64,000 nucleotides of DNA from positions 20,327 to 84,326 of the forward strand of contig VEMX01000017.1 in NCBI GenBank assembly GCA_009711805.1, written 5' to 3'. Shown piece by piece: positions 50,857 through 60,021 of the stretch. The notes beneath the pieces were generated by a model, which had not been told where the DNA came from, did not search any database, and worked only from the letters and a program-made list of their open reading frames with translations. Source of the stretch: Balneolaceae bacterium (GTDB lineage Bacteria > Bacteroidota > Rhodothermia > Balneolales > Balneolaceae). Both the position numbers and the translations under genes were made by a program. Positions within the stretch are counted from its first letter, which is position 1, and every line of letters begins with the position of its first letter.

Positions 50857-51531
50857 ATGGAGTCAAACACATCAACAAAGCATACAGAATCAGACAATCG
50901 CATCTTCCTGAATGGAAAACAGCTTGCTGAAGTCTTAGGAGTATCAGCACCCACAATCACTGAAGCAGTCAAGAATGGCTGGAACTGTGGTGGCTATCCA
51001 GTTGGAGAATGGGCAATTGAATCTAATAATGGACGGGTAAAAGGGTATGAGGTTCCTGAATTCTTAGTATCCGGCGAGCTACAAGAGGAAGAACGAACCA
51101 ATCCGAGTCCAGAAATCACTAATACTGCACTAATTGCCGCTAATAGTGATAAAATCAAGCCTGAACACACTACTAATAACCATACCAACCACTACTCTCT
51201 GTTACCTGAGGGCGAAGACTATATTAGACCAATTGGCATGGTTACCCTTTCATCTGTAATCAAAAAAGCATTGGAATCAGATACGCCCCAAAGTAAAGCA
51301 ATCATTACTGGCGGTTTAACTGGGATTGGTGCTATTATCGGCAACGTAACAACTGACGACTCAGTCGGCACAGTAATCGGAGCTTTAGCAGGCTTTGGTA
51401 TATCTTATTTTTCCTATCACTACTTTAGAGCCCCTAACCAGTCACCTTCTGAAATAAATATCCAAGCCAATAAGTATGACCATAAACTCCTCAAAAAGTA
51501 TGGCATCCAATCTGGTTATATACTTAACTAA
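50857..51531 (+). CDS. HTH protein with two C-terminal hydrophobic segments
   Basis: A 224-residue protein from the ATG at 50857, preceded by the strong ribosome site GAGGAG. Residues about 16-50 (LNGKQLAEVLGVSAPTITEAVKNGW) form a winged-HTH/excisionase-like DNA-binding motif. A long polar linker follows, and residues about 145-185 contain two glycine-rich hydrophobic segments (AIITGGLTGIGAIIG and GTVIGALAGFGISYF) that look like a helical hairpin in the membrane. I do not recognise the family. A hairpin CCTGA/TCAGG follows the stop. Confidence 0.7.
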   Translation: MESNTSTKHTESDNRIFLNGKQLAEVLGVSAPTITEAVKNGWNCGGYPVGEWAIESNNGRVKGYEVPEFLVSGELQEEERTNPSPEITNTALIAANSDKIKPEHTTNNHTNHYSLLPEGEDYIRPIGMVTLSSVIKKALESDTPQSKAIITGGLTGIGAIIGNVTTDDSVGTVIGALAGFGISYFSYHYFRAPNQSPSEINIQANKYDHKLLKKYGIQSGYILN

Positions 51532-51634
51532 TCAGCCTGAATGAATCAGGGTGAATTTCAGCTTTGATAACAATCATGCGGTATAATTCTTCATCTATAT
51601 GGGAACTGACACCAAGATTTAGATTTAATCTCTT

Positions 51635-51901
51635 CTAGGCAATATCTGAAATACCCTTCTTAATAATTGGAAGTATTTCAAAATGGTATGATTCTTTATC
51701 CTCTGCAATAAGGTAATCAAGCTCTTCCCCTAATATCATGAGAACATGCTTTTTTACTATTTCCTCATTTTCATAAAGAAACCGAATTAGCTCTTCTGCG
51801 GCCTGCCTTTGGTCTTCATCGTGTATGAAGTACTCAGGATCACCTTCTTTGACTTCTATTTCAAAGTCTACTTGTAACTTGTACTTTTTCTTACTTGACA
51901 T
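51635..51901 (-). CDS. small acidic protein of unknown function
   Basis: An 88-residue acidic protein with no recognised domain. It is predicted mostly helical (AAEELIRFLYENEEIVKKHVLMILGEEL). It lies 42 bases downstream of the primase-polymerase gene on the same strand, so the two may be co-transcribed. AT-rich like the rest of the left part of the element. Confidence 0.6.
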   Translation of the reverse strand: MSSKKKYKLQVDFEIEVKEGDPEYFIHDEDQRQAAEELIRFLYENEEIVKKHVLMILGEELDYLIAEDKESYHFEILPIIKKGISDIA

Positions 51902-51943
51902 TTTTACTTACTTCATTATTCATGTGTGCTAAATAGACTAATT

Positions 51944-53170
51944 TTATAGAATGGCTTCTATATCTGAAAATATTTTAGCAATTATAGAGCACTCTGTTAT
52001 AGCATTATAATCACTTGTTATCCTAATTCCGTGCTTAATTCTTCCTTTAAAATTATGGCGATATAAATCTCGCAAAGACAACTCCCTTTGTGAGCCTCTG
52101 TCATAGTAATCCTCAATGCTGATAACTTGTCTATCTAATTCATTAACAGCGTCTTGAAGACCATGACTTCTAAGTTCATTGGTTATAAACTTTAATTTAT
52201 TTGAAGCATCATAACTAATTAAGTGTGTACACCCTTTTATGACGTTCAAAAACCTTTCTAATACAAAATATTTGTCATAAGCTACCACGTTAACATTAGA
52301 AGCATTTACTTTTATCCCTTTATAATTACTCTGTCCTTCTTCTCTAATTAAATAAGTTTCAGGCATGATAATACTTTCAAAATTATAAATAGCCCACGCA
52401 ATCTGTTTTAAACTATTATTGATGATTCTTGCATCAAAAACTAAACATTGAATCAAACTATGATCATTGTATCCTAACCCGTAATAAATTGAGTTTGGCA
52501 ATGTGTTTTTGAATTGTTTATCACCCTCAATTGGTAATCCACTTAATAAACCATCAATGGGTTCTTTATGAACAAACTCCTTAAGAATCTCTTTTAACTT
52601 ATTAGCTTCGATTTTTTTAGGCATATTTTTTGGAAAAAATTCATACACAAACTCGTATTGTAAACTTGAAATATGAATTGATGGTGGCAATACGATGTGA
52701 CCTTTCCACCTAAACTCTAATTTATCGAACAGAAACTCATAAGACTCATTGGCTTTATAAGCCCTCAAGCCGTCCTTTCCCACCACAGTTTTATCATCTT
52801 CACATTCAACAAGAATATGGTACCCATTATGACTACCAGACTTAATTACCCATTCATATGACCCTGGGAGCCCAAGTTTTCTGAGCAGTTTTATTATCAA
52901 GTTGTAACTAATACAGCCATCAACATCTATTGCTCTAATGTTTTTGAATCCTAACACTGTACCAATACCAGTAGAATTCTCCCAGTCGTAAGATTCCAAT
53001 TCTTCTAAACTTTGCCTCTCAGTAATGAATTTTTCCCATTCATTAGCTGGTGACTTTAAAATATTTTTTTGCCTAAAATTATATGGACTTAGGTATTTAA
53101 CAACATTAGTTACATTCAATCCAAGCTCATGAAATGCTTTTGCATAAAATAAGTTGTTTGTTTTCTGCAT
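51944..53170 (-). CDS. primase-polymerase (AEP/prim-pol) domain protein
   Basis: A 408-residue protein. Residues about 70-190 match the archaeo-eukaryotic primase-like prim-pol domain: the metal-binding DVD in NIRAIDVDGC, the His of SGSHNGYHILVE and VLPPSIHISSLQYEF, all in the expected order. The C-terminal half is not recognised and lacks Walker motifs, so no helicase is fused. Such proteins start DNA synthesis in plasmids, phages and integrated elements, which suggests that this element replicates or once did. Low GC relative to the core genome. Confidence 0.72.
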   Translation of the reverse strand: MQKTNNLFYAKAFHELGLNVTNVVKYLSPYNFRQKNILKSPANEWEKFITERQSLEELESYDWENSTGIGTVLGFKNIRAIDVDGCISYNLIIKLLRKLGLPGSYEWVIKSGSHNGYHILVECEDDKTVVGKDGLRAYKANESYEFLFDKLEFRWKGHIVLPPSIHISSLQYEFVYEFFPKNMPKKIEANKLKEILKEFVHKEPIDGLLSGLPIEGDKQFKNTLPNSIYYGLGYNDHSLIQCLVFDARIINNSLKQIAWAIYNFESIIMPETYLIREEGQSNYKGIKVNASNVNVVAYDKYFVLERFLNVIKGCTHLISYDASNKLKFITNELRSHGLQDAVNELDRQVISIEDYYDRGSQRELSLRDLYRHNFKGRIKHGIRITSDYNAITECSIIAKIFSDIEAIL

Positions 53171-53328
53171 GAATAAATCCTCATTTATAGCTGTAAAAAC
53201 CTAAATAATTCTGTTTTTTAGTAGTTTTAGAACTCTATTGCTCACACAACCCTATCCCTATACAACCACTCCTGAAACCCAATAAACGAATCCGAATAGA
53301 TTAAACACTCCCAAGTGCTGTTTGCAAC

Positions 53329-56300
53329 CTACCTACTCCACTCATCTGCCATAACCTCGGCCTGCTTCATAATAAGCTCCATGGCAGCCTTCTGCTTGTC
53401 AGGTGGATACTTGTATCGTCTTAGTGTTCTGCGGACCAATATGCGAAGTTTAGCACGTACACTCTCCCGTTTTTGCCAGTCTACTGTGGTGGACTTTCGT
53501 AGTTTCTCTGTGATCTCTACAGCAATCTTCTTTAGAATCTCATCCCCCAGGTCGCGTACTGCACTCTCGTTTTCTGCAAGTGCATAGTAGAAAGCTACTT
53601 CATCTCTATTGAGACCCAGCTCACTTTCCTTTTCAATGGCCGACCGAAAGTCTTTTGCCATTTGGATCAGCTCTTCTATGACCTGAGCTGTTTCGATGGC
53701 ACGATTGTGATATTTTCGAAGAGTATCCATCAAACGGTCACTGAATTTTTTCTGCTGTACGATATTGGATTTGGTTCTGGACCGAATTTCATCCTTCAGA
53801 AGTTTCTCGAGAAGTTCCACGGCCAGATTTTTGTACTTCATCCGCTTCACATCCTCCAGAAACTCATCACTTAGCAGGCCAATCTCCGGCTTATCCAGCC
53901 CGGCCATTGAGAAAATATCATCAACCCCTTCAGCTACCAATGCATTATCCAGAAGTTGCTTCAGAATGGAGTTTTTCTCCTCTTCCTGCCGTTTTCTGTC
54001 CACACTGGTGTATTTGTTGATCACCGTTTTAATAGAGTTGAAAAATGCGATCTCTTTCTCCAGCTCCTGTACTTCATCCAACGTGTTACATAGGGAGTGT
54101 GCCTTGTTTAGGGACAGAACCGTGTCCAAAAATCGTTTTTTACCATCCTCTAAACCAAGCAAGTGGTTGGCAGCATCGGCAATCAGCTCAGGACCTGCGG
54201 TTTCAAATTTGGAATAGTCAAAATCGTGCAACATACCGCGAATGATATGCAGCTTCTCCAACAGAATTTCATAAGCCTGTTCTGCCCCGAGTGTCGGCTG
54301 TCCTTTCCCTTTGGAGTCCGTGTAAGTTTTAAGCGCTAATTTCAGCTCGTTGGCAATTCCGATGTAATCTACAACTAAGCCTCCCTGCTTATCCCGGAAT
54401 ACCCGATTTACTCGCGCTATCGCTTGCATCAGATTGTGCCCTTTCATCGGTTTGTCGATGTACATGGTGTGGCATGGAGGCGCATCAAAACCGGTGAGCC
54501 ACATGTCGCAGACAATCACCATCCGAAGATTATCATCCGGATCTTTAAACCTCTTCTCTAACCGTTTCTTTACCTTCTTTGGATGAATATGAGGCTGCAT
54601 TTTGGCTTTATCTGATGCCGAACCGGTCATAACAACTTTGATACCCCCTTTTTCGGGATCTTCATCATGCCACTCGGAACGGATTGCAGTAATCTGGTTA
54701 TATAAATCCACACAGATCTCTCTGCTCATCCCTACAACCATCGCCTTGCCTTCCACAGCAGAGGTGCGTTTCTCAAAATGGGCAACCAGATCTGAAGCCA
54801 CCTGTTTCATGCGGGGTTCTGACCCCACCAGTTTCTCCAATGTTGACCACTGACTTTTGGCTTTTTCACGCTCCGACTCAGATTCATACTCTTCAACAAC
54901 TTCTTCAACTCGATTGCTTAGCTCTTCAATATCAGACTGATTAATATCCAGCTTGGCAAGCCGGCTTTCGTAATAGATCGGAACAGTAGCTCCATCATCT
55001 ACCGCATCCTGGATGTCGTAAATACTTACATAATCGCCAAACACAGCCCTTGTATCACGGTCCTCCATTGAAACCGGGGTTCCGGTAAAACCGATAAACG
55101 TAGCATTTGGCAACGCATCCCTCAGGTGACGAGCATATCCATATTTGTACTGCTTTTTTTCACCGTCATAAGTTGCCTTCAGACCATATTGGCTTCGATG
55201 TGCTTCATCAGAAATCACCACCACATTATGTCGGTCACTCAGTATGGGATGTCGGCTTTCTCCATCCAGTGTGCCAAATTTCTGCACAGTCGTAAAGAAA
55301 ATCCCTCCTGATGATCGCCTCGAAAGCTGATCTCTCAAATCCTCTCGGCTATCGGCCTGAATTGGTTTTTGCTTGAGCAGATCGTGTGCGGCTGAAAAAG
55401 TTTGATAAAGCTGGCCGTCCAGATCGTTGCGGTCGGTAACCACTACAATTGTCGGATTCTTCATCTCCGGCTGCTGAAGCAGTTTCCCGGCAAAACAAAC
55501 CATAGAAATACTTTTCCCGGAACCCTGCGTGTGCCAGACCACTCCACCTTTTTTAGAGCCTTGCTTTACTTCATCAGCGTAAGTTGCTCGTGGTTCCATT
55601 ACCTTTGTTACTTCATCCGGCACATCGGAGGCTGTAATCACTGCTCTCACCGCTTCTCGCACTGCGTGAAACTGATGATATCCCGCAATCTTTTTGATGA
55701 GTGAGTCCCCCTCCTGCTCAAAAATTACAAAATGGCGGATATAGTCGAGAAGCAGTTCCGGCTTAAAAAACCCTTTGATAACGGTCTGAAGTTCCAGTTC
55801 AAAAGCGGGTCTGTCATCTTCATGCTCAATCACCTTCCACGGCATATACCACTCCTGATTAGCCGTAAGCGAACCGATCCGTGCCAGCCAACCGTCACTG
55901 ATCACATTGGCTACATTGTAGGTAAAAAGGTCCGCAATCTCATCCTTATAGGTTTGAACCTGGTGAAATGCACTCCATACATCCGTGCTTTCATTATCAG
56001 GATTCTTTAGCTCCAGAACAGCAAGTGGCAGCCCGTTGATAAGCAATATAATATCAGGCCGCCTGGGTTGTTTGGTTCCCTGTACGGTAAACTGATTTAC
56101 AGCCAGAAACTCATTCTTTTTGGGATCTCGAAAATCGATCAAGCGTACCAGCTCAGTCTCCTGATCTTCTTCTCCATCTATCTGCACTTCGATTCCATCC
56201 GTCAGATATCGGTGAAATCTTCTATTTCGGTGAACAGGCACTGGATGATCGACAGTTTTAAGCTTATGGATAGCCTCATCTACGGCTATACCTGGCAGCC

Positions 56301-56472
56301 CGGGATTGATTCGCAGTATGGCTCGTTTCAGCGGCTCTTCAAGTAGAACATCCTTATAGTCTTCTCTCAGCGGTCGGTCGCTGTCGGGAGCGATCTCCGG
56401 TCCTGTTTCTGTCTGCCAACCCGTTTCGGTAAACCATTCGAGGGCGAGGTTTTCAAGCTGAGTTTCGTTCAT
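53329..56472 (-). CDS. hsdR: type I restriction endonuclease subunit R
   Basis: A 1047-residue motor/nuclease subunit. The N-terminal PD-(D/E)xK nuclease is seen near residue 145 (RPDIILLINGLPLAVLELK). Walker A is HTQGSGKS (near 312), the DEAH-type box is ISDEAHRSQYG (near 422), and TFIGFTGTP, CDMWLTGFDAPP and QAIARVNRVF are further SF2 motifs. The C-terminal helical domain binds the methylase. It cuts unmodified DNA after translocation, with HsdM and HsdS. Its ATG overlaps the stop of the protease gene by four bases. No hsdM is in the window. Confidence 0.95.
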   Translation of the reverse strand: MNETQLENLALEWFTETGWQTETGPEIAPDSDRPLREDYKDVLLEEPLKRAILRINPGLPGIAVDEAIHKLKTVDHPVPVHRNRRFHRYLTDGIEVQIDGEEDQETELVRLIDFRDPKKNEFLAVNQFTVQGTKQPRRPDIILLINGLPLAVLELKNPDNESTDVWSAFHQVQTYKDEIADLFTYNVANVISDGWLARIGSLTANQEWYMPWKVIEHEDDRPAFELELQTVIKGFFKPELLLDYIRHFVIFEQEGDSLIKKIAGYHQFHAVREAVRAVITASDVPDEVTKVMEPRATYADEVKQGSKKGGVVWHTQGSGKSISMVCFAGKLLQQPEMKNPTIVVVTDRNDLDGQLYQTFSAAHDLLKQKPIQADSREDLRDQLSRRSSGGIFFTTVQKFGTLDGESRHPILSDRHNVVVISDEAHRSQYGLKATYDGEKKQYKYGYARHLRDALPNATFIGFTGTPVSMEDRDTRAVFGDYVSIYDIQDAVDDGATVPIYYESRLAKLDINQSDIEELSNRVEEVVEEYESESEREKAKSQWSTLEKLVGSEPRMKQVASDLVAHFEKRTSAVEGKAMVVGMSREICVDLYNQITAIRSEWHDEDPEKGGIKVVMTGSASDKAKMQPHIHPKKVKKRLEKRFKDPDDNLRMVIVCDMWLTGFDAPPCHTMYIDKPMKGHNLMQAIARVNRVFRDKQGGLVVDYIGIANELKLALKTYTDSKGKGQPTLGAEQAYEILLEKLHIIRGMLHDFDYSKFETAGPELIADAANHLLGLEDGKKRFLDTVLSLNKAHSLCNTLDEVQELEKEIAFFNSIKTVINKYTSVDRKRQEEEKNSILKQLLDNALVAEGVDDIFSMAGLDKPEIGLLSDEFLEDVKRMKYKNLAVELLEKLLKDEIRSRTKSNIVQQKKFSDRLMDTLRKYHNRAIETAQVIEELIQMAKDFRSAIEKESELGLNRDEVAFYYALAENESAVRDLGDEILKKIAVEITEKLRKSTTVDWQKRESVRAKLRILVRRTLRRYKYPPDKQKAAMELIMKQAEVMADEWSR

Positions 56473-58985
56473 AATTCTGTCTGGATTTCAATCGGCATCT
56501 CAATTTCTGCACTTACAGGTGTGTATAAATCAACATTTTCCTCGGGGGTTGACAGTCCAATAATCAAACTATAACGAGTCTCATCATTATATTTCATTTG
56601 TGAGTTTCTTGTATACCACCAACCTGTTTTGGGATAAATGGCAATTAAGTTACAATCCGCCATTTCAGCTCCAGTCATTTTCATACAATCGGAATGAATA
56701 GAACCTGAATTCCTGGAATTGATTCCGTAAATCCACCGATCCTCACTATGGCTGATCCTTTGCCGAGCTTCACTGTAATCCTCATCTTGTAACTTCTCAC
56801 CCATTCGCAATGAAAACTCATCAACACTTTCACCAGGATTGCAAATCTGAAACTCCAACTGATGTGACGCATACCGGTACTTATCTTTATTTCCCCGACT
56901 ACCCGGCATCGGCTCAATATAATAGGAGAGGGTTACCTTTAGCTTAACTTCCGTTTCTGCCAGCGCAATTAATTCTTCTTTTGGCCAAGGCAGTTCGTAT
57001 ATATGCAGTTCATTAAACTTTACTCCTTTAGGAGTTTTATGAAATGGCTGAATTTCAGATTCCGCTATAAGTGATAAGCTATTGTCAGCAGAGTGTCTTG
57101 CTTTCTGAAAAGAGGGAACTCCATATCCAAATACCTTCAACGCTTTCTGATATCCAGATTTCTTACTCAAATCGATATTCAGTTCATCAAACTGATCTTT
57201 CATTCCCTCTGTCCACTCGGCAGAATGAATCATCAAGCCCCTGATCGTTTCCGGCCAAAAATCAGGATACGCACTCTGTAACCTTGCGGCAAATTCACTG
57301 GCTCGTGCTGTAGCTGCGCTGGTTGCCCAAGTGGTTGAGAACAATCTTTGATCTATCTCATGTGATGTTGTCAAAACAGAAAGATCATCTTCACCTGCAG
57401 AAATAAATCCATCCGGTGCCCTCATAAGGTTCCCACCTTCAAAAACCACCTCCGGTTTTACAGGCCACTGAGATTCAAAATCATCTCCGGTTGCAGAGTA
57501 TGGAGAAAGTTGTCCGTTTTGAGCTACAACTTCATGATTTTGAAGGTCTGGATCATTTAACTGACTTAGCTGTGTATATGCCCCTACCGTAATAGCATTC
57601 CATGACTGACCGGGATCCTGCACCGGTGCCAATAAATTTCCTTCTGGATACAGTTTCCACAAATCCCGAGAATCATTATTACCTGCAGAAACCATAAAAA
57701 TCAAATCTTCGGTATGGCATATCTCATCCACCGCTGCCGACCATGAAGACGGCCTACCCCTGTCGATATCATCATCTGCGGTCACTGCCATGTTTACAAT
57801 TCGTTTTCGATCACTGGACTGAATAGTAGGTAAGCTTATCGCTCGTTTTGTAAAATCCCCATAAAGGTGCTTGGGATTATTTCCTCTTGGAGGTAGAAAT
57901 TTTGATGATTCTAAAACATGCCCGACGTATACCGGCTCTGTACTTCCGAGAGCAGCACCAAGATCTCCAAAAATTGCCAGTCCTGCCATTTCTGTGCCAT
58001 GTCCGGTATCATCTCCTTCGCCCCAATCAAGATTAATCGTATGCCTGTCGTCACTGTGCAACAACGGATTTAGCAATGGGTGCTCCCGGTTCACACCGTG
58101 ATCAAGTATGGTTATAGAAATTTCATCAGCTCTGTCATCTATTTCTATCCGGTCAAGCAAGTTTTGACACGCCTCATGTTGATCTGCCGGTTCAAGATCT
58201 GCAAAAAATTGAACCGCAGATTTAGCTAAGCGAAACTCGGATATGTAGTCCGATGATTTCAGTAGTTCTGTTAATTCATCTTCATTGGCATAAACCATCA
58301 TCACTGAACGTTCTGCAAAATGCAGTGACTCTTCCTTTACATCCATCTGCAACCTTCTACAGATATCCCTTACACCAATCAGCCTTTCACTTCTTCCCTC
58401 ATCAGTAGTCAAATCGTCTGTCCAGATCCAGACTTCTGTCCAGACAGCATCCTGGGCTGGTTTTTTATCATCAGGGTCCTGCCAAAATTGATCAAATACA
58501 GCCGCTTCAATGGATGCTATGTACTCAATTAAATCCTTCTGAGAAGCATTATCCATCTTACCTTGTTCAACATCTCTTCTATAATCTTCCAAGCGAGTGA
58601 GAAACCGCTGTACACTGCCAAACGGTATAAACAGTATGGCTTCTTCTGTTCTTTCGTCACCTTCTCCTGATTGAGTAAAATGAAGCACTCGAATGTTGGC
58701 ACTTTTCAACTCCATTTTTGAGTAGCTCAGCCTATGCCCGGCAAAAGATCGAATACGAATGTAGACCCCATCTCTTGCGGGAAGAGTTTCTGCCAACCGA
58801 GCCTCTCGTTCTCTCTGTGCAGCATGATAGGCACGATCAAACCTGCGAATCAGCGACTGTACATGCGTAGATTTATTATTTATGGTTGGACGATTTCGAT
58901 TCCCTCCACCCCGGCCAACAGATTGATACGGTTTCGCATCTTTCTTATTGGAAACAATAATGTGCGGCAAATTGGTTCTTGGCAT
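56469..58985 (-). CDS. ietS: subtilisin-like S8 protease of an IetAS-type defence pair
   Basis: An 838-residue protein without a signal peptide, so cytoplasmic. The catalytic triad is complete: Asp in ITILDHGVN (near 292), His in GHGTEMAG (near 327) and Ser in WATSAATA (near 554), with the oxyanion Asn in SAGNND (near 435). The N-terminal 270 residues and the C-terminal 230 are unrecognised. A subtilase directly downstream of an AAA ATPase is the layout of the IetAS pair, described as a plasmid stability system and later reported as an anti-phage system. It overlaps hsdR by four bases and follows ietA by six. Confidence 0.8.
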   Translation of the reverse strand: MPRTNLPHIIVSNKKDAKPYQSVGRGGGNRNRPTINNKSTHVQSLIRRFDRAYHAAQREREARLAETLPARDGVYIRIRSFAGHRLSYSKMELKSANIRVLHFTQSGEGDERTEEAILFIPFGSVQRFLTRLEDYRRDVEQGKMDNASQKDLIEYIASIEAAVFDQFWQDPDDKKPAQDAVWTEVWIWTDDLTTDEGRSERLIGVRDICRRLQMDVKEESLHFAERSVMMVYANEDELTELLKSSDYISEFRLAKSAVQFFADLEPADQHEACQNLLDRIEIDDRADEISITILDHGVNREHPLLNPLLHSDDRHTINLDWGEGDDTGHGTEMAGLAIFGDLGAALGSTEPVYVGHVLESSKFLPPRGNNPKHLYGDFTKRAISLPTIQSSDRKRIVNMAVTADDDIDRGRPSSWSAAVDEICHTEDLIFMVSAGNNDSRDLWKLYPEGNLLAPVQDPGQSWNAITVGAYTQLSQLNDPDLQNHEVVAQNGQLSPYSATGDDFESQWPVKPEVVFEGGNLMRAPDGFISAGEDDLSVLTTSHEIDQRLFSTTWATSAATARASEFAARLQSAYPDFWPETIRGLMIHSAEWTEGMKDQFDELNIDLSKKSGYQKALKVFGYGVPSFQKARHSADNSLSLIAESEIQPFHKTPKGVKFNELHIYELPWPKEELIALAETEVKLKVTLSYYIEPMPGSRGNKDKYRYASHQLEFQICNPGESVDEFSLRMGEKLQDEDYSEARQRISHSEDRWIYGINSRNSGSIHSDCMKMTGAEMADCNLIAIYPKTGWWYTRNSQMKYNDETRYSLIIGLSTPEENVDLYTPVSAEIEMPIEIQTEL

Positions 58986-58991
58986 GATGAA

Positions 58992-59948
58992 TTAGTTTTG
59001 ATACATCTGCCGCCGTTCCTCAATTGATAATTTGAGATGTTCAGATGATATTGTTTGTACCCCTTCAAGTATGCACTGCTTTACGGCGTTATCACAAGCC
59101 TTTGCAATATCTGCATGGCTCAACCCTTGTAGATCTTCTTTTAGACTGGTAAGGTCTAATTCATTATCAAAATTGGAAAGTCTTTGCTGAATTAACTTTT
59201 TCGCCTGTTCAAAATCAGGCTTCGCATAGGTAAGGATATCATCAAACCTTCGGAAAAGTGCCTGATCCAGGACTTCAACTGTATTCGTAGCCGCAATGAT
59301 CAAACTGTCCGACTCATCCTCTTCGATAAACTGCAGAAATGAGTTAAGCACTCTACGCATTTCTCCAACCTCATGATCACGCCCGCGCTGCGCTCCAATC
59401 GCATCAAATTCATCGAACAAGTAAACACCTCGCTCATCTCGTATCAGATCAAATACCTGCCGCAACTTTGCGCTGGTTTCACCCAGGTAACGGGTGATTA
59501 GCCGATCCATCATCACCACATATAGTGGCAAATTCAACTCATTTGATATGATCGAAGCTGTCAATGTCTTTCCTGTACCGGGAGGCCCTGACAGTAGGAT
59601 TTTCTTTCTGTTACGTAGCCCAAAGTCAATAAACTCGTCCTTTCTGTGGTACTCGGAAATGATTCTTTTAATCTTAGTTTGCAGACTCTCGTCAACAACC
59701 AGTTCGGATAATCGGTGTTTTGGCCTTCGCTCAAAGACAAGGTCGGCAAGCTGTCGTTTTTCTGCTGACCGAAGACGGATCGGCTTTTTAGGCTGCTTCA
59801 GAACCAACTCTTTCAGCTCTTTAGCCACTTCCGTATGCCCGAGTTTAGCTTCATGGGCAGCAACTTGAAGCGCAGCCGTTTTGAACGACTCTTCATTATC
59901 AGAAAAGTGAGCTTTGATTAAATTTGATATTTGGGATGCTTTCGCCAT
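58992..59948 (-). CDS. ietA: AAA ATPase of an IetAS-type defence pair
   Basis: A 318-residue single-domain AAA ATPase. Walker A is SGPPGTGKT (near residue 123), Walker B VYLFDEFDAIG (near 178), and sensor 1 and the arginine-finger region follow (IIAATNTVEVLDQALFRRFDD). The N-terminal 100 residues are helical. It lies six bases before the subtilase gene, the order found in IetAS. I infer that the ATPase controls the protease on phage infection; the sequence itself shows only the pairing. It starts 73 bases after the DUF262 gene. Confidence 0.82.
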   Translation of the reverse strand: MAKASQISNLIKAHFSDNEESFKTAALQVAAHEAKLGHTEVAKELKELVLKQPKKPIRLRSAEKRQLADLVFERRPKHRLSELVVDESLQTKIKRIISEYHRKDEFIDFGLRNRKKILLSGPPGTGKTLTASIISNELNLPLYVVMMDRLITRYLGETSAKLRQVFDLIRDERGVYLFDEFDAIGAQRGRDHEVGEMRRVLNSFLQFIEEDESDSLIIAATNTVEVLDQALFRRFDDILTYAKPDFEQAKKLIQQRLSNFDNELDLTSLKEDLQGLSHADIAKACDNAVKQCILEGVQTISSEHLKLSIEERRQMYQN

Positions 59949-60021
59949 ACCGAAAAGGTACTAAATTCTGAATGCTTTTACCGATTAAAGCTAAATACGA
60001 ATTTACTTCTATTTTTAATAG

